A stretch of 64,000 nt of DNA, taken from NCBI GenBank assembly GCA_032718565.1, contig JAVGVS010000181.1:1-64000 (forward strand), in the 5' to 3' direction. The notes below the pieces were generated by a model. The model had not been told where the DNA came from. It searched no databases and saw only the letters and a program-made list of their open reading frames with translations. A program made the translations under genes and the position numbers. The stretch's first letter is position 1. The number at the start of each line of letters is the position of its first letter. Of this stretch, positions 50,126-61,465 are shown one piece after another. This DNA is from Distichodus sexfasciatus (Eukaryota > Chordata > Actinopteri > Characiformes > Distichodontidae).

Positions 50126-51860
50126 GTTTAATTAGTGCAAAAACCAACGCTCGAGAAACTTGCAAATTTCGTCATAATTGTGGATCTCTTGATGAAAATA
50201 TATTATTGTACATTATTTTATATGATTCATGTAAAGACATTTACGTGTCATATAGTGGGGCAAGTATACTTACTAATATATTTCTAATGAACCAGCAGTT
50301 TTACACCCAAAATAAGTAGAATTGCTAAAAAAAACTACAGCTCGATATTTGAAACTGCCAAGAAATGTGTAGATTGATGCCAGATTTTAAGCTTTTAAAA
50401 AGCCCAGTACAATTTAATGAAATTTAAATCAAGGTGTATATTGAAAAGTGTTCTGATATTTTCCACCACACACCTTGGTAGACAAACTAAATGCAAATAG
50501 AGCCATACATATATATTTGTAAATGTGACACCTTAACTTTTACTGCTGAATCTGTAAACTTTATAATGAGAACAGCATATTTCACGGTTGAATAATTAAA
50601 TACATGGAGCAACATTTACTGCTCAGGGACTCAGAAATGGCAGAACTGCTGACTCCAGTTTTAAGCTTCCCTCAAATCTTTCATTCATTAAATATTTAAG
50701 CCATTCAGACCAGTGCACCATCACCCACAACTAGAATTCTAAGAAGCTTTAATCAGGACTTAGGAGCTGGGGTGAGAGAATCATGATTTAAGATTTTTTT
50801 TATTTGTCACATAATTAGTTATACAAGTGCAACATGCAGTGACAAATATAAGCCTGCAAATTTAAGTAGAACTTATATAGATTAAATTATAGAAACATTT
50901 AATGTTTCTTTTCTTGAATATGTAAAAATAAAAATATAGAGAAAATATGCTCCTAAAAATAGATTATGAAAAGTACATGTGCATATTATCAAATAACTAT
51001 GTATAGTAAAGTACATGGTAGTATTTTTGCTGTGTAATGGACACAGACGAATGCAGGTCATAAACGGCAGGGAGGCAACAGGAAGAGTCCACATGAGTTA
51101 GCCTGTGTTATTTAGAATAGTTAAAATTGTCCTGATCAAACATGTCCTTTTTAAGAAGCCTTATTGCCCGAGGACAGAAGCTCCTCCTGTCTCTTTGTTT
51201 TGACCATAACATTTGTTTGCCTGATTTCAGCAGGTCAAGACAGCTATTTGTGCTAGGGACATTAAACAGTAAACTTTCATTAACACAATGAAGAGCAGTT
51301 TTCAGCATTTAATATTTGAAGTAAGAATGCTATTTCCTATAAAACTCTGTCGATTCCCATTCATTAATTCATTCATTCTGCTGATCTTATGCACATTCAG
51401 TGCAAAAAGACTACTCCAGGACCATAATTGTAGACTGAATACAGCATGTTAACTTTTTTTTTACTCCTAGTTTAAAGTTTATATTTTATATTCTTCTTCT
51501 AGTTTAATGTCTCTATTTTTCGTTCTGTTTGCTTATTTGTTCTTTGTACTGTTAAAACTAAGCCTCGTTGTCTCTCTGTATACCAGTACAGGGTATAGCA
51601 GAGATGACAATAAAGTTCACTTTGACTTTGACACTTCACGGCCTCCTCCGACTATCTACAGGAAGTTGCTGCCATTTAACTAACTAATCAGCCAATAAAG
51701 TAAAATATTCTTACATTATAATATGTATAATGCATTATTTATAGAAAATATAAACATACTATTGTACTATATATATCACACATATTATACAGTCTCTCAT
51801 TTTTGCCTCTATCGGTCATCTAATGTAACTGCAGCCGGTCTTACATGTAATTCCATACTC
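50126..51860. other. Intergenic stretch between zmat5 and arpc5l
   Basis: AT-rich DNA with no supported exon. Near 51540-51630 the phrase CTGTATACCAGTACAGGGTA followed by GATGACAATAAAGTTCACTT resembles the 3' end of a fish retroelement with a terminal (TTGAC)-like tail, but I cannot assign it. Confidence 0.35.
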
Positions 51861-51863
51861 CGT

Positions 51864-51877
51864 CCGCCAGGTGGCGC
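51864..51877 (+). promoter_or_regulatory. CTCF-like motif upstream of arpc5l
   Basis: CCGCCAGGTGGCGC fits the vertebrate CTCF core CCASYAGRKGGCRS at 13 of 14 positions. It lies about 240 bases before the arpc5l start codon. Confidence 0.5.
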
Positions 51878-52062
51878 TACTAAACCCAGCTGCGACCCGC
51901 CCGCCGCCGTCATCTGCCCTCACACCTCCATCCGAGCCCGTTTGTTTTGCTCACCAAAAATAGCACGATGGGCGCAAAGGACGGAGTTTGACTTCCAAAG
52001 CGCGGTGTGTGTGCGGCGTGCAGCTTCATGCTCTCTCCGCGCTGATCCTCTGTTTATTTATT

Positions 52063-52089
52063 TAGTGTGTGTGTGTGTATGTGTGTGTT
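52063..52089. repeat. (GT)n microsatellite in the arpc5l 5' leader
   Basis: GT units with one AT interruption, 30 bases before the arpc5l ATG. It keeps the reading frame open upstream, which makes a longer false ORF. Confidence 0.8.
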
Positions 52090-52118
52090 TGGGGTCGGTT
52101 CGGTTGGCTTTGGTTCCG

Positions 52119-52509
52119 ATGGCGAAGAACACGCTGTCGTCGCGCTTCAGGAAGGTGGACATTGACGAGTTCGACGAGAACAAATTCGTGGACGAACACG
52201 ACGAAGCGTCCGAGCAGCTCGGGCCCGACACGGCTGAAGTGGACGCGCTCATCAGGCAATATCCTTCCACTCACACTGCATTTAATTCATTAATTCATCT
52301 TATAATACCAATGTTTTACAACATATTCTTGATAAAATATGTATAAAAATAAATGCAGTACATTCTATAGTACAACAGTGTCTGTCACTTGTCACTATTA
52401 ATTATTTTATCATTTAAATCATAAAATTTTAGAAATGCCAAAAAGAATTGCGACAGTAGTTATTAAATAAACGTTGTGTTTTTACATATGTATATATATG
52501 TACACAAAA

Positions 52510-52578
<69 letters not shown>

Positions 52579-55500
52579 ATGTGTATATATATATACAGTT
52601 TCCACAATGTCTTGTTACCCTGAGCTAGGATGGTGTAGTGAAGGGCTACTCATCTCCCCAAACCTAGACTGTATAGGTTCAAGTCTTAACTGTATCTAGT
52701 CCCCCTGTGCTACCACTATTGGACCCCTGATCAAGACCCATAACCCCATGTAGTTCAGGGGAGACTTCTATGTTGCACTTGACAAAAGCATTAGGAAATT
52801 ACATACATGTAAATGGTCTACAATGGTTTTGTGGTCAAAGATAGAGTGGTGATGAAAGTGGGTTTCAAGCCATAAGCAGCCAGTAAATGAATACAAGTAT
52901 TTATTCTACATTTTTGAAAAATATTTGGTTTATTTCTGACATNNNNNNNNNNTACAAACAGGAAGCAAGCAAACAGATAACCATATAACCGAAGCAGATA
53001 TTAACTAAGATAACAAAATAACCAAATGAATAATTAAAATAATAATAATGAAGTAAAATAAATAAAGTAAATAACTAAATAAATACAAAGTGAATAGAGT
53101 TCAGTGGTATCCATCGACCTAATATGCTGTGTGCTGCCAACATGGGAAGTGCAGACAGTGACCTGCTGAAGTGGGGTAGGTAGCTTAGACAGTGGGGACG
53201 AACTCTAGCTGCAGGGACTTGACGTGGTCCATAAAGGGCTTGAGTCCATGTCATCTTTAACAGATGTTGGAATCATTAGCAAATGTATTTTTTAAAATAA
53301 AGATAAAGTTACATTTTTTTTTGTCCTATAAGGTTATAGTAAACATGGCCTGAAATGACATAGAAGGTCCCTCTATGTTGTGTAATAGATTTGTATATCT
53401 GCACATAATCTGTAACTGAGATTTATGGATGTGGAAGTGAAGTGTTGACCTTTTCTGTAGATCTTCACGCTCTTTTGTTATACCTGGACAAACTTTCATC
53501 GTCTACTACCACAACAATCCTAGGTGTAAAGTGTAGGAGTTAACATTAAATAATTAGTATAGAAGTCTACAAAACGTATTTTCAGTGTTCGATTGACCAG
53601 CAGTACTAGATAGTGCCAAGCATGCTGCCAAATTTGGCCTGTCAGAGATGGAAAATCCGGCTTTAAAAAGTAAAATAAAAACTGCAGTGTTTTCCTCATA
53701 AACAATTCTGTTAAAGGCCACAAATGTAGATAATATTGTGGCTTATGGAAGCTAACAGGGGTTTGGCGAGTGCAGACACTTTCAAAACATTATCCCCTTA
53801 AATACATTTTTGTACAGGTGTGTAAAGTGGGTTAAAACCTAGAACGACGCAGTGGGATTTTTACTTTCCGAACCTGGACTTTTCCACCTCTGCTCCCAAC
53901 ATTGGCAGTCACATGTAATGTTTTATGTCATGGCATTGAAATAGCATTTAAGATAAAGATGCATAAGATTGTAAATGCTGATGGTCCTTTAAAAATAAAG
54001 TTGCAGTTGTACCACAGAAGTCACGTAGCCGTAATGTTTAGTCGTTGTGCTTTTGTTTGTTTGCCATCACCATGGTGCAGACAGAAGCATCATTTAATAT
54101 AGTGGAGTTGCCACAGCAAAGCGGGGCTCACCTGGCTATTAGCTCGACCTGATTATTTCTTCTTCTTCCCGTTTTGTTGCACTTTTACTGGTTTGTTTTT
54201 GAGACACTGTTGTATGACAAATCCCTTAAACGCATGTTCAGCTCACTGAGGAAGCGTATTATTAACTTTCTTGTTGATAGCTTAACCGCATCCCTCTTTT
54301 CCCACCTCAGATGAGGTTACAAAGTGTGTTTTGATTTTTCCCATCTACTTAAATGTTGAATTATTCACGCTCTGTGGCATCTTACAGACCTTTTCATCCC
54401 ATTGAACCCATTTTTGCCTTTCCTTCATTCTTCATCCTATTTACCTTTATCATAAATGGGAAAAATTACACTTATTTACTTTATTTCTTATCTTTAATCT
54501 TTTTCGTTCTCTATACTTTGTCAGTACATGGCAATCGTGCCTTTTCTTATCTAGTTTAATTAACTCCATTTATTACTCCCCTCAGCCTTTGGTGGAAAGT
54601 ACCCCCATTTAACCCCCTGGTCAGTGTAAATGGCATGTAATGCACATTGTGGGTGAAGTGGTCTCATTTGCATCGATATTTCCTCTTCTGCTTCCCTTGG
54701 CCAGTGTGTTTCTTTGTGATTAGTTAACACGGCAGATGACTGCTGACCGATTAGCAAAACTGGAGCTCAAACCAACAGCATGATTCCCTGATAAGAACTA
54801 CAGGGACTTAGTCAAATTTGAACAACAGATGAACTTCCTGAGGAAGTAGATGAACAGCTTCTTCTTGTCTGTGTTCCCGATATGTCTCTCTACTGCACAT
54901 TGATATAATAGATGAACATTTAGTGTGCTGACTGTTCTCTTGGTTGTCCAACAACATATGTGGGTGGTGGTGGTCTTGTGGTTAGGATACTTGACTCTGA
55001 ACCGTGGGTTCGATTCCTACCTCCAGTTTTACCATCACTGGGTCCCAAGTGCTCTCAGGGAGATTGTCCCTAAAATTATGAAAATGGAAGTTGCTCTGGA
55101 TTAAAGCGTCTGCTAAATACCGTAAATGTAGTGTTATTTGATTTTTTTTTTACATTGGACAGCCTGATTTTGGCCCATCTGTGAAGCAGCTCTGGCAGCA
55201 TCCGGGGAGCAGTGCTTAGGGCCAGTACCTTTGCTCATGAGTACCTCAGTGGAACCTTTACCAGTCCGTAACCGGCAACCGTTAGATCACGGGTCCAACT
55301 CCGTAACAGTTACACTACCAACAGCCCCCTAAAAATATGAATTGAGCTGTAGCTTATTTTTTATAATTTAAATTTTTATTTTTAACAGGCCTGTTTATTA
55401 CCAGTTATCGCCAGATCTGACCTCTCTCATCATCACCTCCCACTGCTTCCTTACTAATCCAACTAACGCCTCACTGGAACGTGATTTTTAGTCAGAACCT

Positions 55501-58500
55501 CAAAGGCTCAAAAAACAAAAAACGCGTTTGGTGGACGCAGGCCCTTAGAATACCGTTAAAGTACTGGACTGATCATCAGTACCAGTAAGAGCAGTAGTAC
55601 CGTTAAAATCCTAACGATGCCCATCTCTATTAATAGTAGACCTGAGCTCAGGGACAGACCAAGATTTTTCTTGGCACTGGCATCAAAAAAACAGTGCTGA
55701 TATTATGTCTTCTTGTAAAGTTCATCTCAACATGTGGCGTTCCTCAGGGGACCGTATTGGGTCCCTGTAGAGTTTTCTCAGCATTGGCTATATTAAGTTC
55801 ATAACTAGTTCAACAACATGCCCATGCTCTTGATGATACGCTACCAATTAAAAAGCTTTTTGCTCACCATTTGAGTAGCTTTTTATTGAAGTGCTTTTAT
55901 AAAGAAAGACAGATACCAGTCTATCTGCTTATCTTTATATGGTCTGATGCCAGCACCTGTCTGTTTTGAATTTACTGCACTTTGTGTAAACTCCCCAAGG
56001 CGGGTGCTGAGTTGTAGAGCTCATCAGCCTTCTTCCCTTGTTTGGTCCCACGAGACTTTTCTATTTTGAGAGTTTAATGCTTTAAACCGACAGAGCTGAG
56101 GCAAGAAGAGTGTGATAATGTGATGAGTTGATACAAAATTTGTCAAGCTCTGAGCGTCTGCTGGTAAAAATTTGTCTCGAAGAACCTCTCCCTTTCTTCT
56201 CCTGATCTGAGTGTCTAGTTCAGTTTTGAAAAACACTAAGAGTCTCTTGTAGTGTTGTTCCTTGTTCCGTTTAAACTGATGCTGCGCAGGCACCAAGTAA
56301 TTTTCCATTTTGGCTTTTAAAGAGGAGCGTGTGAGTAAAGCTGTGGCTTAGATGAAGGAAACCTTAAACAGAACATAGTAAGAGCGTTCAGTGAATTTTG
56401 GTGTATTTAGGACAAGCCACATGTGTGTGAAAAGTTGGTTGGTCTTGAGAGATTTCTTTTCTTTATTTTGCCTCTATATTGAGGTCTTTTATTTATGAAT
56501 CTAGGACAAGGAATACAGAGCATTTTTTACAAGATGGTGACCTGAAGCTGGCCTAATATATATTTTTTTCCATCAGCAAAACTAATGGCATTTTAGTCAT
56601 CACACTACAATGAACTATACAGTTTGGAGTCTTTGGATCAAGTCTCTCAGAGTATGAGGCCCAGTGCTGCTGAACAAAATTTGCCTAGAGCTGAACTTAA
56701 TAGTGCATTGTTAGATGTTATAAGATGCCTTGCCTAGAGTGACTTACATTTCTAAATAGCAGTCTTTTAGGGATGAAGGGGGTTGCTCTGGCCCTCAGTG
56801 GGATCAGAACTTACCTTTTTCTAAGCCTCAACTTTTTTAGGCTCTCGTAGGATTTAATACGCCAGTGTTCTGGTCACCAGTATTTGGTGTCATCCCCTCA
56901 GATAAATGCTGTAGATGTATTGTAGTGCATTACATTTGATTGATTTAACCTGGCAGCAGTGCAAAGCTTTTGCTGTGTGACTGATGGATTGTCAGTATAT
57001 TGACATTATTGATTATTGAACCTTTCTTAACTCCTCCTAGGCTAATTAGCTGATTAAGGCAAGTGAGGTGTCAAATGAATCTCCGGACGTAGCCTGATAT
57101 TGAAACACAAAGCTTTTTTTGGATTTCACAAATAAAATTAGCAAATTAATTGCAGTGAGGCATGGCATATTTTGTTTAAACAGCTGTGCCTTTGGACTGC
57201 TTTGGCCAGGCTAGCAACAATGGTACCAATTGAACAATAGGGGGCGCTATAAATATGCCTATATCTATATGCCTATATCTTAAGATTTTGCCGAAATTTG
57301 GTATAAACAATCAAAACTAAGATATGGAAGAGGGGAAATATACCGTGTTGCTTTTTGAACAATAGGGGGCGCTAAAACGCTACGTAAATTTATGCAATGT
57401 TTTTGTGTCCCTTTTTGTGACTTTTACTTGGACCCCGTCCGTTTGCATTGTTTTCTTCTCGTGTTATTCATTTATTCATACATTATCCAAACTGCTTAAT
57501 CCCAGCCGGGGTCGCGGGGGAACCGGAGTCTATCCCGGGAACTTATGGACGTAAGGCGGGGACCAGCCCTCGGTAGGCGCCAACACTCCTCTCGTGTTAT
57601 TTAACCAAAATTACTTCAGTGTCCAAATATTTTGTACACTATACAGGTACATGAGGTTTTGTACATTATAGTGTCTTGTAGTGAGTTTTGGAAGAGAGAT
57701 TTTGGAGATTCCTTAACCAGCTGCAGTGCACGGGGGACACAATGTCTGCGTTTCATGTTGCACTGAGAAACCCACCAATCAACAGCAAGAACCCAGCAAT
57801 AAAGGTAATGAAGAACCGGTAACTTTATTAAGGTTTTTTATGTTTGGAAAAATTATTTCAGCTGTTTAATCTCAGACTTGTGTTGACCTCTGTCACTTGT
57901 TTTGCCACATCCCTCAGGAGAAAGCCCAGGCGGTGGTCCTGAGGGTCTTGACTTCCTTCCGGAGCAGCGACATCGAGGCGGCCGTCAAATCTCTGGACAG
58001 GAATGGTGTCGACCTCCTGATGAAATACATCTACAAAGGCTTCGAGAAACCCTCCGAAAACAGCAGCGCAATTCTGCTACAGTGGCATGAAAAGGTGAAG
58101 TTGGCATTTCCAGCTGTCCTTCCTGGGTCACGCTGATATTTTATCCACCAAAACCTTCTTTCAACAGCAGTTTGACCCTAAGAACGTCAGAAAAGGGCAG
58201 TAAAATGTACAAAGAATGAATTCTTTAACAGAACAGGATTGAAAACAGGAAGCAAATCACATGCGACTCTTCGGAAGTGAAAATGCTTTTTAAATGAGGT
58301 AAACTGGGTAATAGTGAAGAGTTTCTATATCTTTTCACTACATTAAACTACAGTTAGAATATCAGGTTTTGCTTAACATTGAGTTTCATTCACCAATATT
58401 TCGTTCTTAAGACAGTTAAGACGTTTTAATAACCTTAAGCTAATGTTTTGCAGGTGTGCAATGAAATTTACGAATGTTAATCTTCATTTTTACAGGATTA

Positions 58501-59982
58501 ACATTAGAAATAAACTTCTAATTATCAAAATGAATCCAGATAGAGTTTGAACATTGCCCGTTTTTATTTGTTCAAATTTTAAAAGCAGTCACCCTGACTA
58601 TTTTCCAGAAGTTTCCTCTGGACATTATTGATGCTTGTGGAGGTAAAACATTTAGCTGAAATGTTGAGATATAGGTTTACTTGAAAAGACGTTGCTGTCC
58701 CGGCATGCTCAAAGTCAGAAAGATAACTCGATGAATATTCTCCTTATTTCCATACAGCCTTCATTAGCCTGCAGTGACATTTCTCAGAGGCAAACTGAAA
58801 CCTGAACTGGTTGCTCTGGATTATCTGGAAACATTCAGTTTAAACAAAATTCAAATTCATTTAAATCCCGTTCATCCAAATGAAAGTGAAAGTGAGTATT
58901 TGTCATTGTGAACACACCACAGCATACAGTGCACCACAACGAAGTGTGACCTCCGTGAAGGAGCAGTGGGCAGCTAACAAGGGCAGCGCCCGGGGGTGGT
59001 ACCTTACCGGTCTTGTATTCAAATCTGCGACCTTCTGATCACGGGGCGAACACTCTACCGTTATGTCACCAACTGCCCTGAAATTCATGTTTTTATCATG
59101 TTTTTGCTACTTTTTTATTAACATAACTATATCGTATTTATTGGTTATTTTTTGTTAAACATTTGATCCTAAAATTATTTTATTCCTCTAATATAGTTTA
59201 ACATGACAATAATTAAAAAGCTAATTTTCATTTAAACAGGTTAAGAAGGTCGTCTTTGGATTATATAAAAGTTGAATTAAATTATACATTAGATGTATCA
59301 CACATCACACATGTTGAATTAGATTGCATTAGAAGCCCCTTTTCTATTGTTTTACTCGTATATTTACTTGTTTTGAGATCAGACTTTTATGATTTTGTCA
59401 CTGTGATGAAAATCTAATCAAAAATGACCATTTATCACTTAATTCATCACAAATTTACTTATTGCCAGGAGTAATTACATTATTGCAGTTCATCCAGAAA
59501 CGTGTTTCTCTTTGACTTTACTATTAAAAAGAATAAATATAGCTGCGAGTGGCAACGAGTGGGTTCCAAGCAAAAGTTGCAAAAAGCAACACAAGCAGCT
59601 GATGTAGTTGGAGTTGAAGAAAGAAGTTAGTGAATCAGACTGTATAAATTTGTGTTGCATTTTAGCAACCTCTATTGTTCAAAAAGCACCATTGTATATT
59701 TCCCTGTTTCATATCTTAAGTTTCTAAATTTCAGCTAAATCGGTACTTGCGGTTCTTGAGATATAAGCATTTAGCATTTTTAGCGCCCCATATTGTTCGA
59801 TTGGTGCCATTGATGCTAGCTGGAGCAAAGCAGTAGATAAAAAAGGGTTCCATAGCACTGCATACCAGGACCCCTAATAAATATATTGTTAATGATGTAC
59901 CTGATCTCCCTCTTCACAGGCGTTTGCCGTCGGGGGGCTCGGCTCCATCGTCCGGGTCATGACCTCCAGAAAGACGGTATGA
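52119..59982 (+). CDS. arpc5l: Actin-related protein 2/3 complex subunit 5-like
   Basis: A 150-residue ARPC5L (p16-type) subunit of the Arp2/3 complex, which nucleates branched actin. Coding exons are 52119-52258, 57732-57804, 57918-58094 and 59920-59982. Exon 1 starts MAKNTLSSRFRKVDIDEFDE. Exon 2 encodes GDTMSAFHVALRNPPINSK. Exon 3 carries SLDRNGVDLLMKYIYKGFEK and LLQWHEK. Exon 4 ends GGLGSIVRVMTSRKTV. The SSRFRKVDIDEFDEN start and KGFEKPSENSS block favour ARPC5L over ARPC5. Intron 1 is not GT-AG: exon 1 ends at ATATCCTT and exon 2 follows an AC, with a perfect U12 branch site between. Only this AT-AC choice gives the conserved protein (codon Gln47 split CA/G). Introns 2 and 3 are GT-AG. A poly(A) signal candidate is at 60571. 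The gene is followed by a decayed partial copy of itself. Confidence 0.95.
52506..52596. repeat. Poly(A) plus (TA)n tract
   Basis: About 22 A residues run directly into a TA dinucleotide repeat with a few GTA interruptions, in arpc5l intron 1. Confidence 0.9.
52629..52812 (+). repeat. tRNA-derived SINE (family C), diverged
   Basis: It follows the microsatellite and has GGTGTAGTGAAGGGCTACTC, GTATAGGTTCAAGTC, CACTATTGGACCCCTGATCA and ACCCCATGTAGTTCAGGG. It ends ACAAAAGCATTAGGAAAT. Confidence 0.65.
52943..52952. other. Assembly gap (ten N)
   Basis: Ten consecutive undetermined bases, in arpc5l intron 1. The true length is unknown. Confidence 0.99.
54962..55128 (+). repeat. tRNA-derived SINE (family C), near full length
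   Basis: It has a good tRNA-like head, GGTCTTGTGGTTAGGATACT and GTGGGTTCGATTCCTACC. The body has CACTGGGTCCCAAGTGCTC, AAAATGGAAGTTGCTCTGG, and the end is AAAGCGTCTGCTAAATACCG. This is the best reference copy of family C. Confidence 0.8.
55185..55328 (-). repeat. tRNA-derived SINE (family B), truncated
   Basis: The minus strand reads GGGGGCTGTTGGTAGTGTAA, CTGGTAAAGGTTCCACTGAG and CTAAGCACTGCTCCCCGGAT. The 3' body is missing. Confidence 0.75.
57184..57430 (+). repeat. Dispersed repeat (family D), copy 1
   Basis: It has CTGTGCCTTTGGACTGCTTT, GGTACCAATTGAACAATAGG and two GAACAATAGGGGGCGCT phrases. A reverse-strand copy lies at 59540-59880. Confidence 0.6.
57465..57592 (-). repeat. V-SINE 3' fragment
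   Basis: The minus strand keeps the AGACTCCGGTTCCCCCGCGA and CCCGGCTGGGATTAAGC blocks and a short ATTC-type tail. It sits about 120 bases before the U12 branch site. Confidence 0.65.
58880..59082 (-). repeat. tRNA-derived SINE (family B) in arpc5l intron 3
   Basis: The minus strand starts GGGCAGTTGGTGACATAACG, with TAGAGTGTTCGCCCCGTGAT. The body has GTTAGCTGCCCACTGCTCCT and GTGCACTGTATGCTGTG and ends CAATGACAAATACTCACTTT. The middle phrase GGATGGGTCAAATGCAG is deleted. Confidence 0.75.
59540..59880 (-). repeat. Dispersed repeat (family D), copy 2
   Basis: On the minus strand it carries AGCTAGCATCAATGGCACCA, ATCGAACAATATGGGGCGCT and TGCTTTTTGAACAATAGAGG, matching the copy at 57184-57430. It ends 40 bases before arpc5l exon 4. 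Confidence 0.6.
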
Positions 59983-60394
59983 CTAGCTGGAGATTTGGGA
60001 ACCCATCCGCCTCAACGAAGGTAGCCGAGGACACGCCGTCTCTCTCTATCTCTCTCTCCGCAAAGGAAAATATTAACCGCTAACTCTTTCTTGGCCGGAG
60101 CAGAGACTAGAGACTCATGTGGACTCTTTTTTTGGTTTGGGCAAAGTGACTTCAGAGTGCTGTGACTCGAGTTGGGGAGAGTTTGATTTTCATACACAAG
60201 TATCATAAATTATTTTAGAACATATAATTAGATTATTAGGTTATAAGAGTGTGATGGATGATTATAGAAGATAAAGCGAAAATGGTTTAATTGAGTGTGT
60301 TATTGTGGCTCAGACGCCAGCAGAAGGAAAACACACTTAATCGCTGGAGTTCTTTTAGTAAAGGACGGAGTGTTAATGAAGATAACGTGAAGGG

Positions 60395-60416
60395 GTGTGT
60401 GTGTGTGTGTGTGTGT
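60395..60416. repeat. (GT)n microsatellite
   Basis: About eleven GT units, in the presumed 3' UTR of arpc5l. Confidence 0.85.
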
Positions 60417-60570
60417 TTAAGTGCATGGAGGTGGTGTGGAATTCAAAATTTCATATTCTTTCTTGCTCCTCAGTTCCCCCCTTTAACATGCAGAGAGATT
60501 TTTATTTTAAAGCACCACCTTCAGTTTAAAAGTTGAGAAGAGAGGAAGGGGTCAGTGAAGTGCCTGCTGT

Positions 60571-60576
60571 AATAAA
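60571..60576 (+). terminator. Poly(A) signal candidate of arpc5l
   Basis: AATAAA lies about 590 bases after the arpc5l stop codon. It is the first canonical hexamer in that stretch that I can see. Confidence 0.5.
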
Positions 60577-60599
60577 CATATTGGATCTTTATTGCGTTG

Positions 60600-61465
60600 C
60601 AGTGAGTCTGTTTTGTGCTATGCATATTTAAAAAGTAAAACATTTTGCTGAGTAGATCAATCCTGACTTCTGGATATTGATAGAAATTTTAAGCGGAAAA
60701 ACATGGAATGTGTAAGTTTGTGATTAGGCTCCAAGTTCAGACTTCTTATTTTACTGTTTTTTGGTTCATACTTTTTTTTTTTTTAACTTTGTCCTTGTGA
60801 GACTTTCCCACGTCCAAACCGTGCTCTCTTGGAGGCTTTTCCCTAAAGGAAAGCCTCCTCTCAGCAAAGCATCACTTGATCTTCACAAGAAGGACGTTCT
60901 ACTTAAAGAACACTGCAAAGCTCTCATGAGATCAGAGACGCCTTGCTGTTTATATCCACACCGGACAGCAAGCAAGTCCTGGTAAGTTTGCAGCAAGTCT
61001 TCTATCACTATAAGTCTACAAACGTGCACACAACATCCAGTGACTGAGCTTTAAGTACTTTTTGACTAGTTTTCTCGATGGTGGTAGATGCTACAAATCT
61101 AATCTGAATGCAGCTTTTTTTTTGCAAATTAAATATGCAAATTGAAGATAGGACTTTCATTACCCAATATTTGCATATCATTTTTAAAACTTCCCGAAGT
61201 TAGAACATAATATCTCCAAAAACACCTACAAGTCGTGTTTGATCAAGACATATCACTTAACTCCCACCAAGACATCATATTTTTCATTAAAGCCATTATT
61301 TAATCTAAAGCGCAAGCATTCTGTGTAATTTATATGGTTTTTGGCAACATGTTCACAAGAATGGTAGCTTATGATTAAACAGCTCCTGCACTGTAGTTTC
61401 AACATCGACCACCAGAGGGCGGCCTTACTGACATATTATATGTATTTAGAGTATGTACTGTACTA
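60600..61465. other. Spacer between arpc5l and its decayed copy
   Basis: A short inverted repeat (GGAGGCTTT and AAAGCCTCC, 60831-60858) could form a hairpin. The 60600-60712 part recurs in altered form at about 62695-62785. No exon is supported. Confidence 0.4.

Larger units (their letters stand above)
52259..57731 (+). other. U12-type AT-AC intron 1 of arpc5l
   Basis: The 5' splice site is ATATCCTTCC (52259-52268), matching the U12 consensus ATATCCTT exactly. The branch site TTCCTTAAC at 57709-57717 matches the U12 branch consensus, and the intron ends in AC at 57730-57731, about 15 bases after the branch adenosine, as minor introns require. The 5.5 kb intron holds three SINEs, an AT microsatellite and the assembly gap. 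Confidence 0.9.
56395..58330 (+). repeat. Intragenic source of the tandem duplication (copy 1)
   Basis: This block covers the end of intron 1, exons 2 and 3 and part of intron 3 of arpc5l. It is matched by 61466-62690. Shared phrases include AAAAGTTGGTTGGTCTTGAG, TATGAGGCCCAGTGCTG and TTGACCTCTRTCACTTGTTT. Sequence from about 56925 to 57745, with the U12 branch and 3' splice site, is absent in the second copy. Confidence 0.8.

Noticed and set aside
52252..52262. GC-AG donor at the end of arpc5l exon 1 (AG|GCAATA)
   Set aside because: It would lose the conserved Gln codon and leave the exon 2 phase unexplained. The AT-AC choice fits both the consensus signals and the protein.
51723..52346. 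207-codon open frame running into arpc5l exon 1
   Set aside because: Only the part from 52119 matches the ARPC5L family. The upstream part is promoter, GC-rich leader and a GT microsatellite, and the downstream part is intron.
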